A DNA stretch of 64,000 nt from Streptomyces sp. SCUT-3 (GTDB lineage: Bacteria; Actinomycetota; Actinomycetes; Streptomycetales; Streptomycetaceae), in contig NZ_CP046907.1 in the NCBI RefSeq assembly GCF_014083985.1, positions 2,150,001 through 2,214,000 on the forward strand, written 5' to 3'. Under the pieces are notes generated by a model, which saw only the letters and a list, made by a program, of their open reading frames with translations, searched no databases and had not been told where the DNA came from. Below, in pieces: positions 52,826 to 61,781 of this stretch. Position 1 is the stretch's first letter. Each line of letters begins with the position of its first letter. The position numbers were made by a program, and so were the translations under genes.

Positions 52826-55800
52826 GTGGCCCCCGCCGTGCCGTTACGCCTCCCTGCCGTGCCGTCGAGGCCTTCCCCCGCACGCCCCGCCCGCCGTACC
52901 CGCCGTGCCGGGGTTGCCGCGGCCGCCCTGGCGGGGGCGGTCTCGCTGCTGCTGGGGGCGGCCGTCCCCGCGCAGGCGTCCGGCACCGTGCCCGATCCCG
53001 CGCCGCGCACGGCGGCCGAGGTGCTCCGGCCGGTCGCCCCTCCGCCGGCGAGCGCCGGGGACGGGTACGGGGGCGGGGACGGGTACGGGGGCGGGGACGG
53101 CCGCGGGGGCCGGGACGGGTCCGGGGCGTTCCCGCGGGCCCGGGCGGTCGTGGACGGGGACGGCGTCGAGACGGCGCGGGCGGAGCGGCCGGTCGCGCCC
53201 GGGGTGTCGCTGACCTCGTACGACCGGCTGGAGTCGGACAAGTGGCTGCGGGTGGACGCCCTGTCGGTGGACCTGGGCGCGGGGGTGGCGGTGGACCACC
53301 TGTCGTCGGGGCTGGTGTCGGAGCGCCGGACGGTGTCGGAGGCGGCCGCGGCGCACGACGCCGGCGGGGGCCGCCGCACGGTGGCCGCGGTCAACGCGGA
53401 CTTCTTCGACATCAACCGGACGGACGCGCCGCTCGGCCCGGCGCTGAGGGACGGCCGGGTGGTCAACTCCCCCACCGGCGGGGCCACGAAGGCGGTCGGG
53501 ATCGGTCCCGGCGGCGCGGGGCGCGTCCTGGACCTGTACTTCGAGGGGACGGTGACGCTGCCGGGCGGGGAGCGTCCGCTGGCCGCGCTGAACGCGGCGC
53601 GCGTCCCGGCCGGCGGGATCGGCGCCTACACCGCGGCGTGGGGCCCGGCGGGCCGGGCGCCGGTCGTGGACGGGGCGGCCCCGGACGAGGTCGCCGAGGC
53701 GGCGGTGCGCGACGGCCGGGTGGTGTCGGTGACGGAGGGCTCCGTCGGCGGCCCGGTGCCGGCGGGCACCACCGTGCTCGTCGGGCGGGAGGCCGGGGCC
53801 GCGGCGCTGGCCGTGCTGGAGCCGGGCGACGAGGTGTCCACGGAGTACCGGCCGCGCGCCGGGGACGGCGGCGCGGTGCCGCGCACCGCGGTCGGCGGGC
53901 GCGGGCTGCTGGTGGTCGACGGCGTGCCGCAGGACCACGAGGGGCGGCCGAACAACGCCGCGGCCCCGCGCACCGCGGTCGGGTTCTCCCGGGACGGCAC
54001 CCGGATGCAGGTGGTGACCGTCGACGGCCGGCAGGCCGACAGCGGCGGGGTGACCCTGACCGAGCTGGCCGTGATGATGAAGGAGGCCGGCTCGTACAGC
54101 GCGCTGAACCTGGACGGCGGCGGCTCCTCCACGATGGTCGCCGGGGAGGCGGGGAGCGAGGCGCTGCGGGTGGAGAACAGCCCCTCCGACGGCGGCGAGC
54201 GCGCGGTGCCCAACGGGCTGGCGCTGACCGTGCCGGAGGGCAGCGGGCGGGTGACCGGCTTCCGGGTGGGGACGGCGGTCGGCCCGGCGGAGGCGCCGAC
54301 GGTGGACCCGGTGCGCGGCGGGCATCCGGAGCGGGTCTTCCCCGGCCTGACGCGGCGTCTGTCCGCGGTCGCGCACGACGAGACCTGGGGCCCGGTGGAC
54401 GACCCCGGCGCGGCCCGCCCCCGGTGGCGCGCCGCCCGAGCGGACGTGGGCCGGGTGGACGACCGGGGGGTGTTCACCGCGCGGCGCGGCGGCAGCACCC
54501 GGGTGGTGGCCGAGCTGGGGCGGGCGCGCGGGGCCGTGGAGCTGACGGTGCTGGACGACCTGGCGCGGGTGGTCCCCACCGTCCGGCGCCTCGGCCTCGC
54601 CGGGGAGGGCGCCTCGGGGAGCTTCGGGATCGTGGGGCTGGACGCGCACGGGGCGAGCGCGCCGGTCGAGCCGGGGGACGTGGAGCTGGAGTACGACCGC
54701 TCGCTGCTGACGGTCCGCCCGGACGGCTCGGGCGGGTTCTCCGTCACCGCGCGGGAAGGGAAGGGCGCGGGGACGGTGCGGGCGACGGCGGCGGGGGCGA
54801 GCACGGTGCTGGCGGTCACCGTCGGCCTGGAGGAGGTGTCGGCGGCGGACTTCGACGACGCGGACGCGTGGTCCTTCTCGGCCGCCCGCGCCTCCGGCTC
54901 GCTGGCCGCGGTGCCCGACGGCCGCACCGGCACCGGGCTGCGCCTGGACTACGACTTCACCGCCTCGACGGCGACCCGCGCCGCCTACGCCGCCCCGCCG
55001 CGGCGGATCGCGGTGGACGGGCAGCCCCGGTCGTTCGGCCTGTGGGTCAAGGGCGACGGCAAGGGGGCCTGGCCGACCCTGCACCTGAAGGACGCGGCCG
55101 GCTCCGACCAGCTGCTGCGCGGCCCGTACGTGACGTGGACGGGGTGGCGGCAGGTGGAGTTCGCGGTGCCGGCCACCGTGGCGTACCCGGTGTCCGTGCA
55201 CCGCTTCTACCTGGCGGAGACCTCTGCGGCGAAGCGGTACACGGGCTCGGTGGTGCTGGACGACCTGACGGCGCGGGTGCCGCCGGCGGTGGACCTGCCG
55301 GCGGGACGGGCGCCCGCCGACCCGCTGGTGGACACGGCGGCCGAGGTGGAGGGCCGGGACTGGCGGTACGCGGTGATGTCGGACGCGCAGTTCGTGGCGC
55401 GGGCCCCGGGCAGCGCGATCGTGGAGCGGGCCCGCCGGACGCTGCGCGAGATCCGGGCGGCCGGCCCGGACCTGCTGCTGGTCGCCGGCGACCTGGTGGA
55501 CGAGGGGTCCCCGGCGGACCTGGCGTTCGCCCGGTCGGTGCTGGAGGAGGAGCTGGGCGGCGCGGTGCCCTGGGTCTACGTCCCCGGCAACCACGAGGTG
55601 ATGGGCGGCGGGATCGGGCACTTCGAGGCGGAGTTCGGCCCGGCGCGGCGCGTCCTGGACCACCGGGGGAACCGGTTCGTCACCCTGGACACCTCCTCGC
55701 TGACCCTGCGCGGCGGCGGCGTCGCGCAGGTCCGCGGGCTGGTGGAGCAGTTGGAGGACGCGGCGCGGGACAAGGCCGTGCGGTCGGTGACGGTGGTCCA

Positions 55801-56506
55801 GCACGTCCCGCCGCGCGACCCGACGGGGCAGGACGCGAGCCGGCTGACCGACCGCAAGGAGGCCGCGCTGCTGGAGCGCCTGCTGGCGGACTTCCGGTGG
55901 TCCACGGGCAAGGGCGCGGTGTTCGTCGGCGCCCACGCCGGGGTCTTCGACGCCTCGCGGGTGGACGGCGTGCCGTACCTGGTCAACGGCAACTCGGGGA
56001 AGGCGCCGTCCGGGCCGGCCGACCGGGGCGGCTTCACCGGCTGGTCGCTGGTGGGCGTGGACGAGGTGACGGCCGCGGACCGCGCGGCGGCGCGGGCCCG
56101 GCCGTGGGCCGGCGGGCCGGACTGGGTGTCGGTGCAGACCCGCGCCCACGTGGACGGCCTGCGCCTGACCGCCCCCGAACGGCTGGCGGCCGGCCGCACC
56201 GCCCCGGTGGCGGGGCTCGTGGTGCAGGGGCAGGGCGAGGGGCGGCGGACGGTGCCGGTGGCGTTCCCGCTGAGCGCGGACTGGTCGGGCTCGCCGAACC
56301 TGCACGTCGGCGACGTGTCGGGGGCGAGGCCGCGCCACGCGGCGGCCTTCGACCCGGCGACGGGGACGCTGACCGCCCTGCGGGAGGGGACTGTGGTGCT
56401 GGCGCTGACCGTCAACGGGACGACGCACCGCGCCGAGGTGTCCGTCACCGCGTCGGCCGCGGCCGGCGCCCATGCCGGCGCCCCGGCGGCCGCCGGGGCC
56501 GCCTGA
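52826..56506 (+). CDS. Secreted phosphodiester glycosidase–metallophosphoesterase fusion
   Basis: The 1226-aa product has a Sec signal peptide (about 1–50) and a Gly/Asp/Tyr-rich linker from tandem repeats (about 75–98). A phosphodiester glycosidase (NAGPA) domain follows (about 130–475, with VNADFFDINRTDAPLG and LNLDGGGSSTMV). A beta-rich middle part comes next, then a calcineurin-like phosphoesterase (about 845–1045: MSDAQFV, GDLVDEG, GNHEVMGG, QHVPP, GAHAG). The first phosphoesterase motif is DAQ rather than DxH. GTG at 52826 has GAAGGAG. It may attack phosphodiester-linked sugars outside the cell, such as teichoic-acid-type polymers. Confidence 0.92.
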   Translation: MAPAVPLRLPAVPSRPSPARPARRTRRAGVAAAALAGAVSLLLGAAVPAQASGTVPDPAPRTAAEVLRPVAPPPASAGDGYGGGDGYGGGDGRGGRDGSGAFPRARAVVDGDGVETARAERPVAPGVSLTSYDRLESDKWLRVDALSVDLGAGVAVDHLSSGLVSERRTVSEAAAAHDAGGGRRTVAAVNADFFDINRTDAPLGPALRDGRVVNSPTGGATKAVGIGPGGAGRVLDLYFEGTVTLPGGERPLAALNAARVPAGGIGAYTAAWGPAGRAPVVDGAAPDEVAEAAVRDGRVVSVTEGSVGGPVPAGTTVLVGREAGAAALAVLEPGDEVSTEYRPRAGDGGAVPRTAVGGRGLLVVDGVPQDHEGRPNNAAAPRTAVGFSRDGTRMQVVTVDGRQADSGGVTLTELAVMMKEAGSYSALNLDGGGSSTMVAGEAGSEALRVENSPSDGGERAVPNGLALTVPEGSGRVTGFRVGTAVGPAEAPTVDPVRGGHPERVFPGLTRRLSAVAHDETWGPVDDPGAARPRWRAARADVGRVDDRGVFTARRGGSTRVVAELGRARGAVELTVLDDLARVVPTVRRLGLAGEGASGSFGIVGLDAHGASAPVEPGDVELEYDRSLLTVRPDGSGGFSVTAREGKGAGTVRATAAGASTVLAVTVGLEEVSAADFDDADAWSFSAARASGSLAAVPDGRTGTGLRLDYDFTASTATRAAYAAPPRRIAVDGQPRSFGLWVKGDGKGAWPTLHLKDAAGSDQLLRGPYVTWTGWRQVEFAVPATVAYPVSVHRFYLAETSAAKRYTGSVVLDDLTARVPPAVDLPAGRAPADPLVDTAAEVEGRDWRYAVMSDAQFVARAPGSAIVERARRTLREIRAAGPDLLLVAGDLVDEGSPADLAFARSVLEEELGGAVPWVYVPGNHEVMGGGIGHFEAEFGPARRVLDHRGNRFVTLDTSSLTLRGGGVAQVRGLVEQLEDAARDKAVRSVTVVQHVPPRDPTGQDASRLTDRKEAALLERLLADFRWSTGKGAVFVGAHAGVFDASRVDGVPYLVNGNSGKAPSGPADRGGFTGWSLVGVDEVTAADRAAARARPWAGGPDWVSVQTRAHVDGLRLTAPERLAAGRTAPVAGLVVQGQGEGRRTVPVAFPLSADWSGSPNLHVGDVSGARPRHAAAFDPATGTLTALREGTVVLALTVNGTTHRAEVSVTASAAAGAHAGAPAAAGAA

Positions 56507-56517
56507 CCGCCGGGCGG

Positions 56518-57165
56518 TCAGTGGCCCTCGCGCACCACCCGGGCGACGAGGTCCTTCCAGCCGGCCTCGACGCGCTCCGCGGGCAGCCGCCGCACGGTGC
56601 GCAGGTGGTTGACCAGTCCCGCGTCCAGGTAGCCGAGCAGCGCCTGGGTGAGGAGTTCGACGTCACCGGTGACGCCGGCCTGGCGCAGGAGGGCGGCGAC
56701 GTGCGTGGCCTGGACGGCCCGGGCCGGGAAGGAGTAGCGGCGTGTCGGGCACCGCTCCGAGGCCAGGTACAGGTCGACGTAGGTCTCCAGGTGCCGCAGG
56801 GTCGCGATGCCGAACGCCTCGAGCCGCTCCGCCGCCGGGGCGCCGGGGCCGAGGGGGGCGGGGCCGAACAGGAACGCCTTCTGGTACTCCTGCTCGGCGT
56901 GGTCCAGGAGCGCGCGCATCAGGCCCGCCCGGTCCCCGAAGCGGCGGAAGACCGTCCCCTTGCCGACCGAGGCGGCGGCCGCGACGGCCTCCATCGTGAC
57001 GTGCCCCGCGCCGTGCTCGGCCACCAGCCGGGACGCGGCCTCGAGCAGGCGGGCCCGGTTGCGTGCGGCGTCGGCGCGCTCGGGCTGGGCCCCGTCCACC
57101 ACGGGCAGCACCCGTACCGACGGCTCCGGGACCGGCGTGCCCTGGGCGGGCGGGTACTGGGACAT
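56518..57165 (-). CDS. TetR-family regulator divergent from an FMN reductase
   Basis: The 215-aa product has a Pro/Val-rich N-terminal arm (about 30 residues) and a TetR helix-turn-helix (ARNRARLLEAASRLVAEHGA, then GHVTMEAVAAAASVGKGTVFR). The C-terminal ligand domain has VDLYLASERCPTRRYSFPAR. ATG at 57165 faces the reductase gene with 119 bases between them, which hold two similar inverted repeats. This is the standard layout of a TetR repressor controlling itself and its divergent reductase. Confidence 0.93.
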   Translation of the reverse strand: MSQYPPAQGTPVPEPSVRVLPVVDGAQPERADAARNRARLLEAASRLVAEHGAGHVTMEAVAAAASVGKGTVFRRFGDRAGLMRALLDHAEQEYQKAFLFGPAPLGPGAPAAERLEAFGIATLRHLETYVDLYLASERCPTRRYSFPARAVQATHVAALLRQAGVTGDVELLTQALLGYLDAGLVNHLRTVRRLPAERVEAGWKDLVARVVREGH

Positions 57166-57194
57166 TGGGCGAGCATAACGCGGGGGAATGAAAG

Positions 57195-57244
57195 TGGACC
57201 AGAGTCCGTTTGACGTGGTACACATTTCAACGGACCACGGTCCG
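57195..57244. promoter_or_regulatory. Twin operators between the TetR and FMN reductase genes
   Basis: TGGACCAGAGTCCG (57195–57208) and CGGACCACGGTCCG (57231–57244) are similar inverted repeats with GGAC/GTCC arms; the second is perfect over 6+2+6 bases. TTGACG (57210–57215) lies between them as a possible -35. Two sites suggest that each covers one of the divergent promoters. Confidence 0.78.
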
Positions 57245-57284
57245 ATTATCCGGTGCCCCGCCACCCACCCCTCAGGAGCCCCCA

Positions 57285-57845
57285 ATGTCCGTCCGCATCC
57301 TCGCCCTCGTCGGCAGCCTCCGCTCCGGCTCGCACAACCGCCAGCTCGCCGAGGCGGCCGTCAAGCACGCCCCCGAGGGCGTCGACGTCGCCCTGCACGA
57401 GGGCCTCGGCGACATCCCCTTCTACAACGAGGACACCGACGTCGAGGGCAGCGTGCCCGAGGCCGCCGCCCGCCTGCGCGCCGCCGCCGGGGAGGCCGAC
57501 GCCCTCCTGTTCTTCTCGCCCGAGTACAACGGCACCCTCCCGGCCGTGCTGAAGAACGCCATCGACTGGCTGTCCCGCCCCTACGGCGCCGGTGCCGTCG
57601 CCGGCAAGCCGGTGGCGGTCGTCGGCACCGCCTTCGGCCAGTACGGCGGCGTGTGGGCCCAGGACGACACCCGCAAGTCCCTCGGCGTCGCGGGCGGCAA
57701 CGTCCTGGAGGACGTCAAGCTGTCGATCCCCGGCTCCGTCACCCGCTTCGCCGAGACCCACCCGGCGGACGACGCCGAGGTCGTCGAGCAGCTGACCGCC
57801 GTCCTGAAGCAGGTGTCCGCCGCCGCCGGGTCCGCGGCCGCCTAG
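57285..57845 (+). CDS. NADPH-dependent FMN reductase family protein
   Basis: The 186-aa flavodoxin-like protein has the FMN phosphate-binding GSLRSGSHNRQLAEAA, the FFSPEYNGTLPAVLKNAIDW segment and KPVAVVGTAFGQYGGVWAQ. These fit the ArsH/chromate- or quinone-reductase group (for example YhdA and ChrR). It would lower free quinones or azo compounds with NADPH. AGGAG precedes ATG at 57285. Regulated by the divergent TetR, by inference. Confidence 0.94.
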   Translation: MSVRILALVGSLRSGSHNRQLAEAAVKHAPEGVDVALHEGLGDIPFYNEDTDVEGSVPEAAARLRAAAGEADALLFFSPEYNGTLPAVLKNAIDWLSRPYGAGAVAGKPVAVVGTAFGQYGGVWAQDDTRKSLGVAGGNVLEDVKLSIPGSVTRFAETHPADDAEVVEQLTAVLKQVSAAAGSAAA

Positions 57846-57889
57846 TCACCGGCCCGCCGCGGCACGCCCGCGGCGGCACGAGCAGCGCG

Positions 57890-57947
57890 AAGGGCCCGCC
57901 CCGTCCGCCGTCCGGCACTGCGCCGACGGCCGACGGGGCGGGCCCTT
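57890..57947. terminator. 16-bp hairpin terminator after the FMN reductase gene
   Basis: AAGGGCCCGCCCCGTC (57890–57905) and GACGGGGCGGGCCCTT (57932–57947) pair perfectly around an inner GC-rich structure; TTTCC follows. Confidence 0.85.
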
Positions 57948-57951
57948 TCCG

Positions 57952-58018
57952 CCCGGTCACCCGGTCACCCGGTCATCCGGTCATCCGATCATCCGGTCAT
58001 CCGGTTCACCCGGTCACT
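57952..58018. repeat. Octanucleotide tandem repeat (CCGGTCAC/T) reaching the S8 peptidase stop codon
   Basis: About eight imperfect copies of CCGGTCAC/CCGGTCAT run to 58018. The last copy contains the stop codon (58014–58016) of the peptidase gene, so expansion of this array could extend or move the protein's C-terminus. Confidence 0.9.
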
Positions 58019-61000
58019 TGGTCAGGTAGGCGTTGACGATCGTCTGAGTGACGGTGTTGCCCTTCTTGTCCGCGGCCTTCGCCCGGAAGGAGACGGTCCC
58101 CGCGGCCTTCGGGTGCTTGAGCTTGACCTTGCCCTGCGCCACCTTGGCCCGCTTCCAGGTCTTGCCACCGTCGTAGGAGACCTGCACGGTCAGGGAGGCG
58201 AGGTTCTTCCCGGCGGCCGAGCCCTGCACGGTCACCGGCACCTCGAAGGCGGCACCGGCCTTCGCGGTGGAGGAGGACGACAGCTCGGGGGTGAACCGCA
58301 CCACGGACGCGGGCAGCCGGACCTCGTCCTCGCCGGACCGCTTGGAGGAGAACGCCCACTCGGCGCTGACCCTGGTGCTCACCGCGGTGAAGCCGCTGCG
58401 GGTCATGTCGGTGCGCAGCCGGTAGTCGGCGCGGCCGGCCGGGACGGTGAACGGCTCGCCCTCGAGCGGCGTCGCGCTCTCGGCGACCTTCTGGCCGTTG
58501 CGGTACAACACGGTGCGGCCCTTGTCGTACACCGAGTACCCGTCGTGCCCGGCGCCGTCGGCGACCAGCGGCAGGTAGCCGTAGACCTCGTCACCGGTGC
58601 GGAACAGCCCGGCGCCGTCGCCGAGCTTCGGGCCGAAGACGCCGACGTTGAACCTCTCGGTGTACTTCCTGCCCGCCCGGTAGTTCCGGTTCCCGGTGAA
58701 GTACTCGGCGACGTACTCGTCCTGCGCGTTCGTCTGGCCGACCGAGTAGCTCCACTTCACCCCGTCGGTGTTGACGAAGTGAGTGACGGTGGAGGGCAGG
58801 GCACGCTCGACCGAGGCGCCCGTGAAGGAGAAGCCCCCGGTGTCGGCGAAGAGCGCGACGTGCCCCTTCTGCTTCTTCGCCGGGGCGCCCGTGGTGACCT
58901 TCACCGCGGCCAGCTCCGACGCCTTGGCGGTGCGCTCGTAGCCGGTCCAGAAGGTGCCCTTGCGGCTGTAGGCGAGGTGGTGGTCGTTCTTGCCCGTCCA
59001 GTCGGCGGTGATCTGGGCGTGCAGTGCGTCGCCGGGGAGCGCGGCGCCCAGGTGGGCGGTGCGCACGTCGCCGAAGTCCTCCAGGAACCAGCCGAAGCCG
59101 AAACCGCCCTGCTCGGTGTTCACCCCGTAGTCGACGGCGGCGGCGTACAGCTCGGCCCCGCGGTCCGGGACGGCGAGCCGGATCGGCTTCGCGGCGCGGG
59201 CGTCCATGGTGAGGGTGGTGTCGCGGGTGAGCTCGACGCCGGGCCGGGCCAGCCAGTCTGCGCCCGCGAACTCGTCCCCGGCGCCGGGCACGAGGATGTT
59301 GCTGTTGACGATGTAGGAGCCCTTGGGCAGGCGGACCGAAGCCGTGCCGTCGGCGTCGTACACGTTCTCGAAGGTGCCGTCGTCCAGGCCGGCGAGGGTG
59401 GTCTCGTAGTCGCCGGAGGCCTTCCCGTCGCGGCCCAGGTGCTTGACGGTGAGCGTGTAGGACTCGACCTCGCGGACCACCGCGACGGCCGTGCGCACGC
59501 TCTGCCCGCCGCCGGTGGCGACGACCGCGCCGCTGTAGGCGCCGTCCGCGGAGCCGATGCGGGTGTCGGTGGTGACGGTGGCCGAAGCGGTGCCGCCGGC
59601 CGGGACGGTGACCTTCGCCGGGGACACGGCGAACAGCCCCTTCGGCGCGGCCTTCCCGTCCGGCCCGGTGGCCCGCAGGGCCAGGTCGAGGGTGACCGGC
59701 TCGGTGCCGAGGTTGCGGTAGACGACGTCCTTGGACTGCGGCTTGTCGTCGTGGTGCGGCCACTGCTGGACGCCGAAGCCGAGCGAGGACTGCTCCCCGA
59801 CGACGCTTTGGCCGAGGGCGGCGACGATGTCGGCGCGGCCGTTGCCCTGCTGGAAGGCGCCGAGGCCGTCCAGCCCCTTCGCCGAGCCGGTGAGCGCCGA
59901 CTTCAGCTGCGCCCCCGTCCAGTCGGGGTGCTTCTGGGCGAGGATCGCGGCGGCGCCGGCCACGTGCGGGGTGGCCATGGAGGTGCCGTCGAGGGAGAGG
60001 TAGCCCTTGGGGGAGGACGGGTCGTCCAGGAAGCCCTCGGCCGCCTTGGCGGCGACGATGCCGACGCCGGGGGCGGCGATGTCGGGCTTGAGGCCGCCGT
60101 CGCCGTTGCGCGGGCCCTGGCTGGAGAAGTCGGCGAGGACGTCCTGCTTGTCCACCGCGGCGACGGTCAGGGCCGCGTCGGCGCTGCCCGGGGAGCCGAT
60201 GGTGCCGGTGGTGCCGGAGCCGGGGCCCTCGTTGCCGGCGGCTATGACGAACAGCGCGCCGGTGGTCTTCGACAGCCGGTTGACGGCCTCCTCCAGCGGA
60301 TCCAGCTCGGGGCTGTCGTAGCCGCCGAGGCTGAGGTTGACCACCTTGGCGCCCTGTGCGGCGGCCCACTCCATGCCGGCGAGGATGCCGGAGTCGTACC
60401 CGCTGCCGTTGTCGTCCAGGACCTTGCCGTCCAGGATCCGGGCCCCGGGCGCGACGCCCTTGTACTTGCCGTTCGCCTTCGCCCCGGAGCCCGCGGCGAT
60501 GGAGGCGACGTGGGTGCCGTGCCCGACGCGGTCCACGGCGTCGGCGGCGTCGGAGAAGTTCTTCTCCTCGACCTCGACGCCCTTGAGGTCCGGGTGGGTC
60601 TGGTCGACACCGGTGTCCAGGACGGCGATCTTCACGCCCTTGCCGTCGAACCCGGACTTCCACGCCTCGGGGGCGCCGATCTGCGCGGTGCTGCGGTCCA
60701 GGGACGCCTTGCGGACGCCGTCGAGGAAGACCTTGTCGACCCCGGGCGCCGCGGAGCGGTCGGTGCCGGAGCCCTCGTCGGTCAGTGCCTCCCAGACGTC
60801 GGGCACGATCTCCGGCTCGGCGGTGACGGCCTCGCCGTTGACGCTGCGGTAGGTCCCGGTGACCTCGGTGCCGGCCGCGCGCAGCTTCTGCTTGGCCGCG
60901 GGGCGGGCACCCCGGTAGGTGACGATCAGCGGCAGGCCCTCGCCGCGTTCGCGGTACTCGGCCCGGGCCAGCTCGGTGACGTCGAACAGCCGCTGGTCGA

Positions 61001-61343
61001 CCCGGCCGTCGCGGACCAGCTTGCGGGCGTCGGCCGGGACGACGTAGGTGCGGCCGTCGTGGCGCCGCACGGAGAACGGGACGCCCTCGCGGCCCTCGGC
61101 CCGGCGCACCGACACGGCGCCGCCGTTCTCGTCGACGGCGACCCGGTCACCGGTGACGAGGGTGACCCAGGTGACGCCGGAACGGCCCCCGGCCGTCCCG
61201 TCCGTTCCGGCAGTCCCGCCTGCGAAGGCGGCGCCGGGCGCTCCGGGTGTTCCGGCCGCCGCGGCCGGGGCGGCCGCGAGGCCGCCCGTCGCGGTGACCA
61301 GGGCGACGAGCATCGCCGCCGAGCGCGCCTTGGAGAGGCGCAT
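58014..61343 (-). CDS. Secreted S8 (subtilisin-like) serine peptidase with long C-terminal region
   Basis: The 1109-aa product has a Sec signal peptide (about 1–30), a propeptide-like region (about 55–225), and the subtilase domain with intact triad: Asp in IAVLDTGVDQTHPDL (near 245), His in VGHGTHVASIAAGSG (near 275) and Ser in SLDGTSMATPHVAGAAA (near 453). The oxyanion Asn is in VIAAGNEGPGSG. The last 550 residues are beta-rich modules, probably for substrate or wall binding. ATG at 61343 is used; a TTG at 61358 with GGGGGAAAG close by is possible. A palindromic operator lies upstream. Confidence 0.95.
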   Translation of the reverse strand: MRLSKARSAAMLVALVTATGGLAAAPAAAAGTPGAPGAAFAGGTAGTDGTAGGRSGVTWVTLVTGDRVAVDENGGAVSVRRAEGREGVPFSVRRHDGRTYVVPADARKLVRDGRVDQRLFDVTELARAEYRERGEGLPLIVTYRGARPAAKQKLRAAGTEVTGTYRSVNGEAVTAEPEIVPDVWEALTDEGSGTDRSAAPGVDKVFLDGVRKASLDRSTAQIGAPEAWKSGFDGKGVKIAVLDTGVDQTHPDLKGVEVEEKNFSDAADAVDRVGHGTHVASIAAGSGAKANGKYKGVAPGARILDGKVLDDNGSGYDSGILAGMEWAAAQGAKVVNLSLGGYDSPELDPLEEAVNRLSKTTGALFVIAAGNEGPGSGTTGTIGSPGSADAALTVAAVDKQDVLADFSSQGPRNGDGGLKPDIAAPGVGIVAAKAAEGFLDDPSSPKGYLSLDGTSMATPHVAGAAAILAQKHPDWTGAQLKSALTGSAKGLDGLGAFQQGNGRADIVAALGQSVVGEQSSLGFGVQQWPHHDDKPQSKDVVYRNLGTEPVTLDLALRATGPDGKAAPKGLFAVSPAKVTVPAGGTASATVTTDTRIGSADGAYSGAVVATGGGQSVRTAVAVVREVESYTLTVKHLGRDGKASGDYETTLAGLDDGTFENVYDADGTASVRLPKGSYIVNSNILVPGAGDEFAGADWLARPGVELTRDTTLTMDARAAKPIRLAVPDRGAELYAAAVDYGVNTEQGGFGFGWFLEDFGDVRTAHLGAALPGDALHAQITADWTGKNDHHLAYSRKGTFWTGYERTAKASELAAVKVTTGAPAKKQKGHVALFADTGGFSFTGASVERALPSTVTHFVNTDGVKWSYSVGQTNAQDEYVAEYFTGNRNYRAGRKYTERFNVGVFGPKLGDGAGLFRTGDEVYGYLPLVADGAGHDGYSVYDKGRTVLYRNGQKVAESATPLEGEPFTVPAGRADYRLRTDMTRSGFTAVSTRVSAEWAFSSKRSGEDEVRLPASVVRFTPELSSSSTAKAGAAFEVPVTVQGSAAGKNLASLTVQVSYDGGKTWKRAKVAQGKVKLKHPKAAGTVSFRAKAADKKGNTVTQTIVNAYLTK

Positions 61344-61417
61344 GAAGGGTGTGTGCAACTTTCCCCCTGTGACAGGCGTGTCTGATGGTGGGTCCGGTCG
61401 CACGGCGCCGACCCCAC

Positions 61418-61434
61418 TGCATACCGGGTATGCA
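61418..61434. promoter_or_regulatory. Perfect 17-bp palindrome upstream of the S8 peptidase gene
   Basis: TGCATACC, G, GGTATGCA (61418–61434) lies 75 bases before the peptidase start, in the 438-base gap between it and the divergent ROK gene. It is AT-rich relative to its surroundings and of the size of a GntR, LacI or ROK operator. The rest of the gap holds an AT-richer stretch (61455–61505) that may carry promoters, and short repeats of CCGGGGCAC type (61680–61725). Confidence 0.75.
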
Positions 61435-61781
61435 ACCAGAGTTCGAAGCCTCGCACTTGCTTTCGCACGGAATTTCTGTGATTGGCGTGAAACAAGTGGC
61501 TGATGAGGATTCAGAGGCCCGGCCCACCAGGGCCCGTCGACGGCCCCTGTTCGGCAACGGCGATCCGGTTCCCGGCCGGAGTCCCTCCCGCCCTCCGGTT
61601 CCGCCCCGCGGCGGCGGGGCCGCCCCCGGGCCCCCGTACCCTGGCCGACGCCACACCCCTGTCCGACCGGTCGCCGGACTGCCGGGGCACCGGGGCACCG
61701 GGCCACCGGGGCACCGGGCCGCCGGAGACCGGCGCCGGGAGACCGCCCGGGCAGGGGCCCGCCGAGGCCGAGGAGAACGCC

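Noticed and set aside
57961-58013. Resemblance of the CCGGTCA repeats to a CRISPR array
   Set aside because: The units are contiguous 8-mers with no spacers and no cas genes are present.
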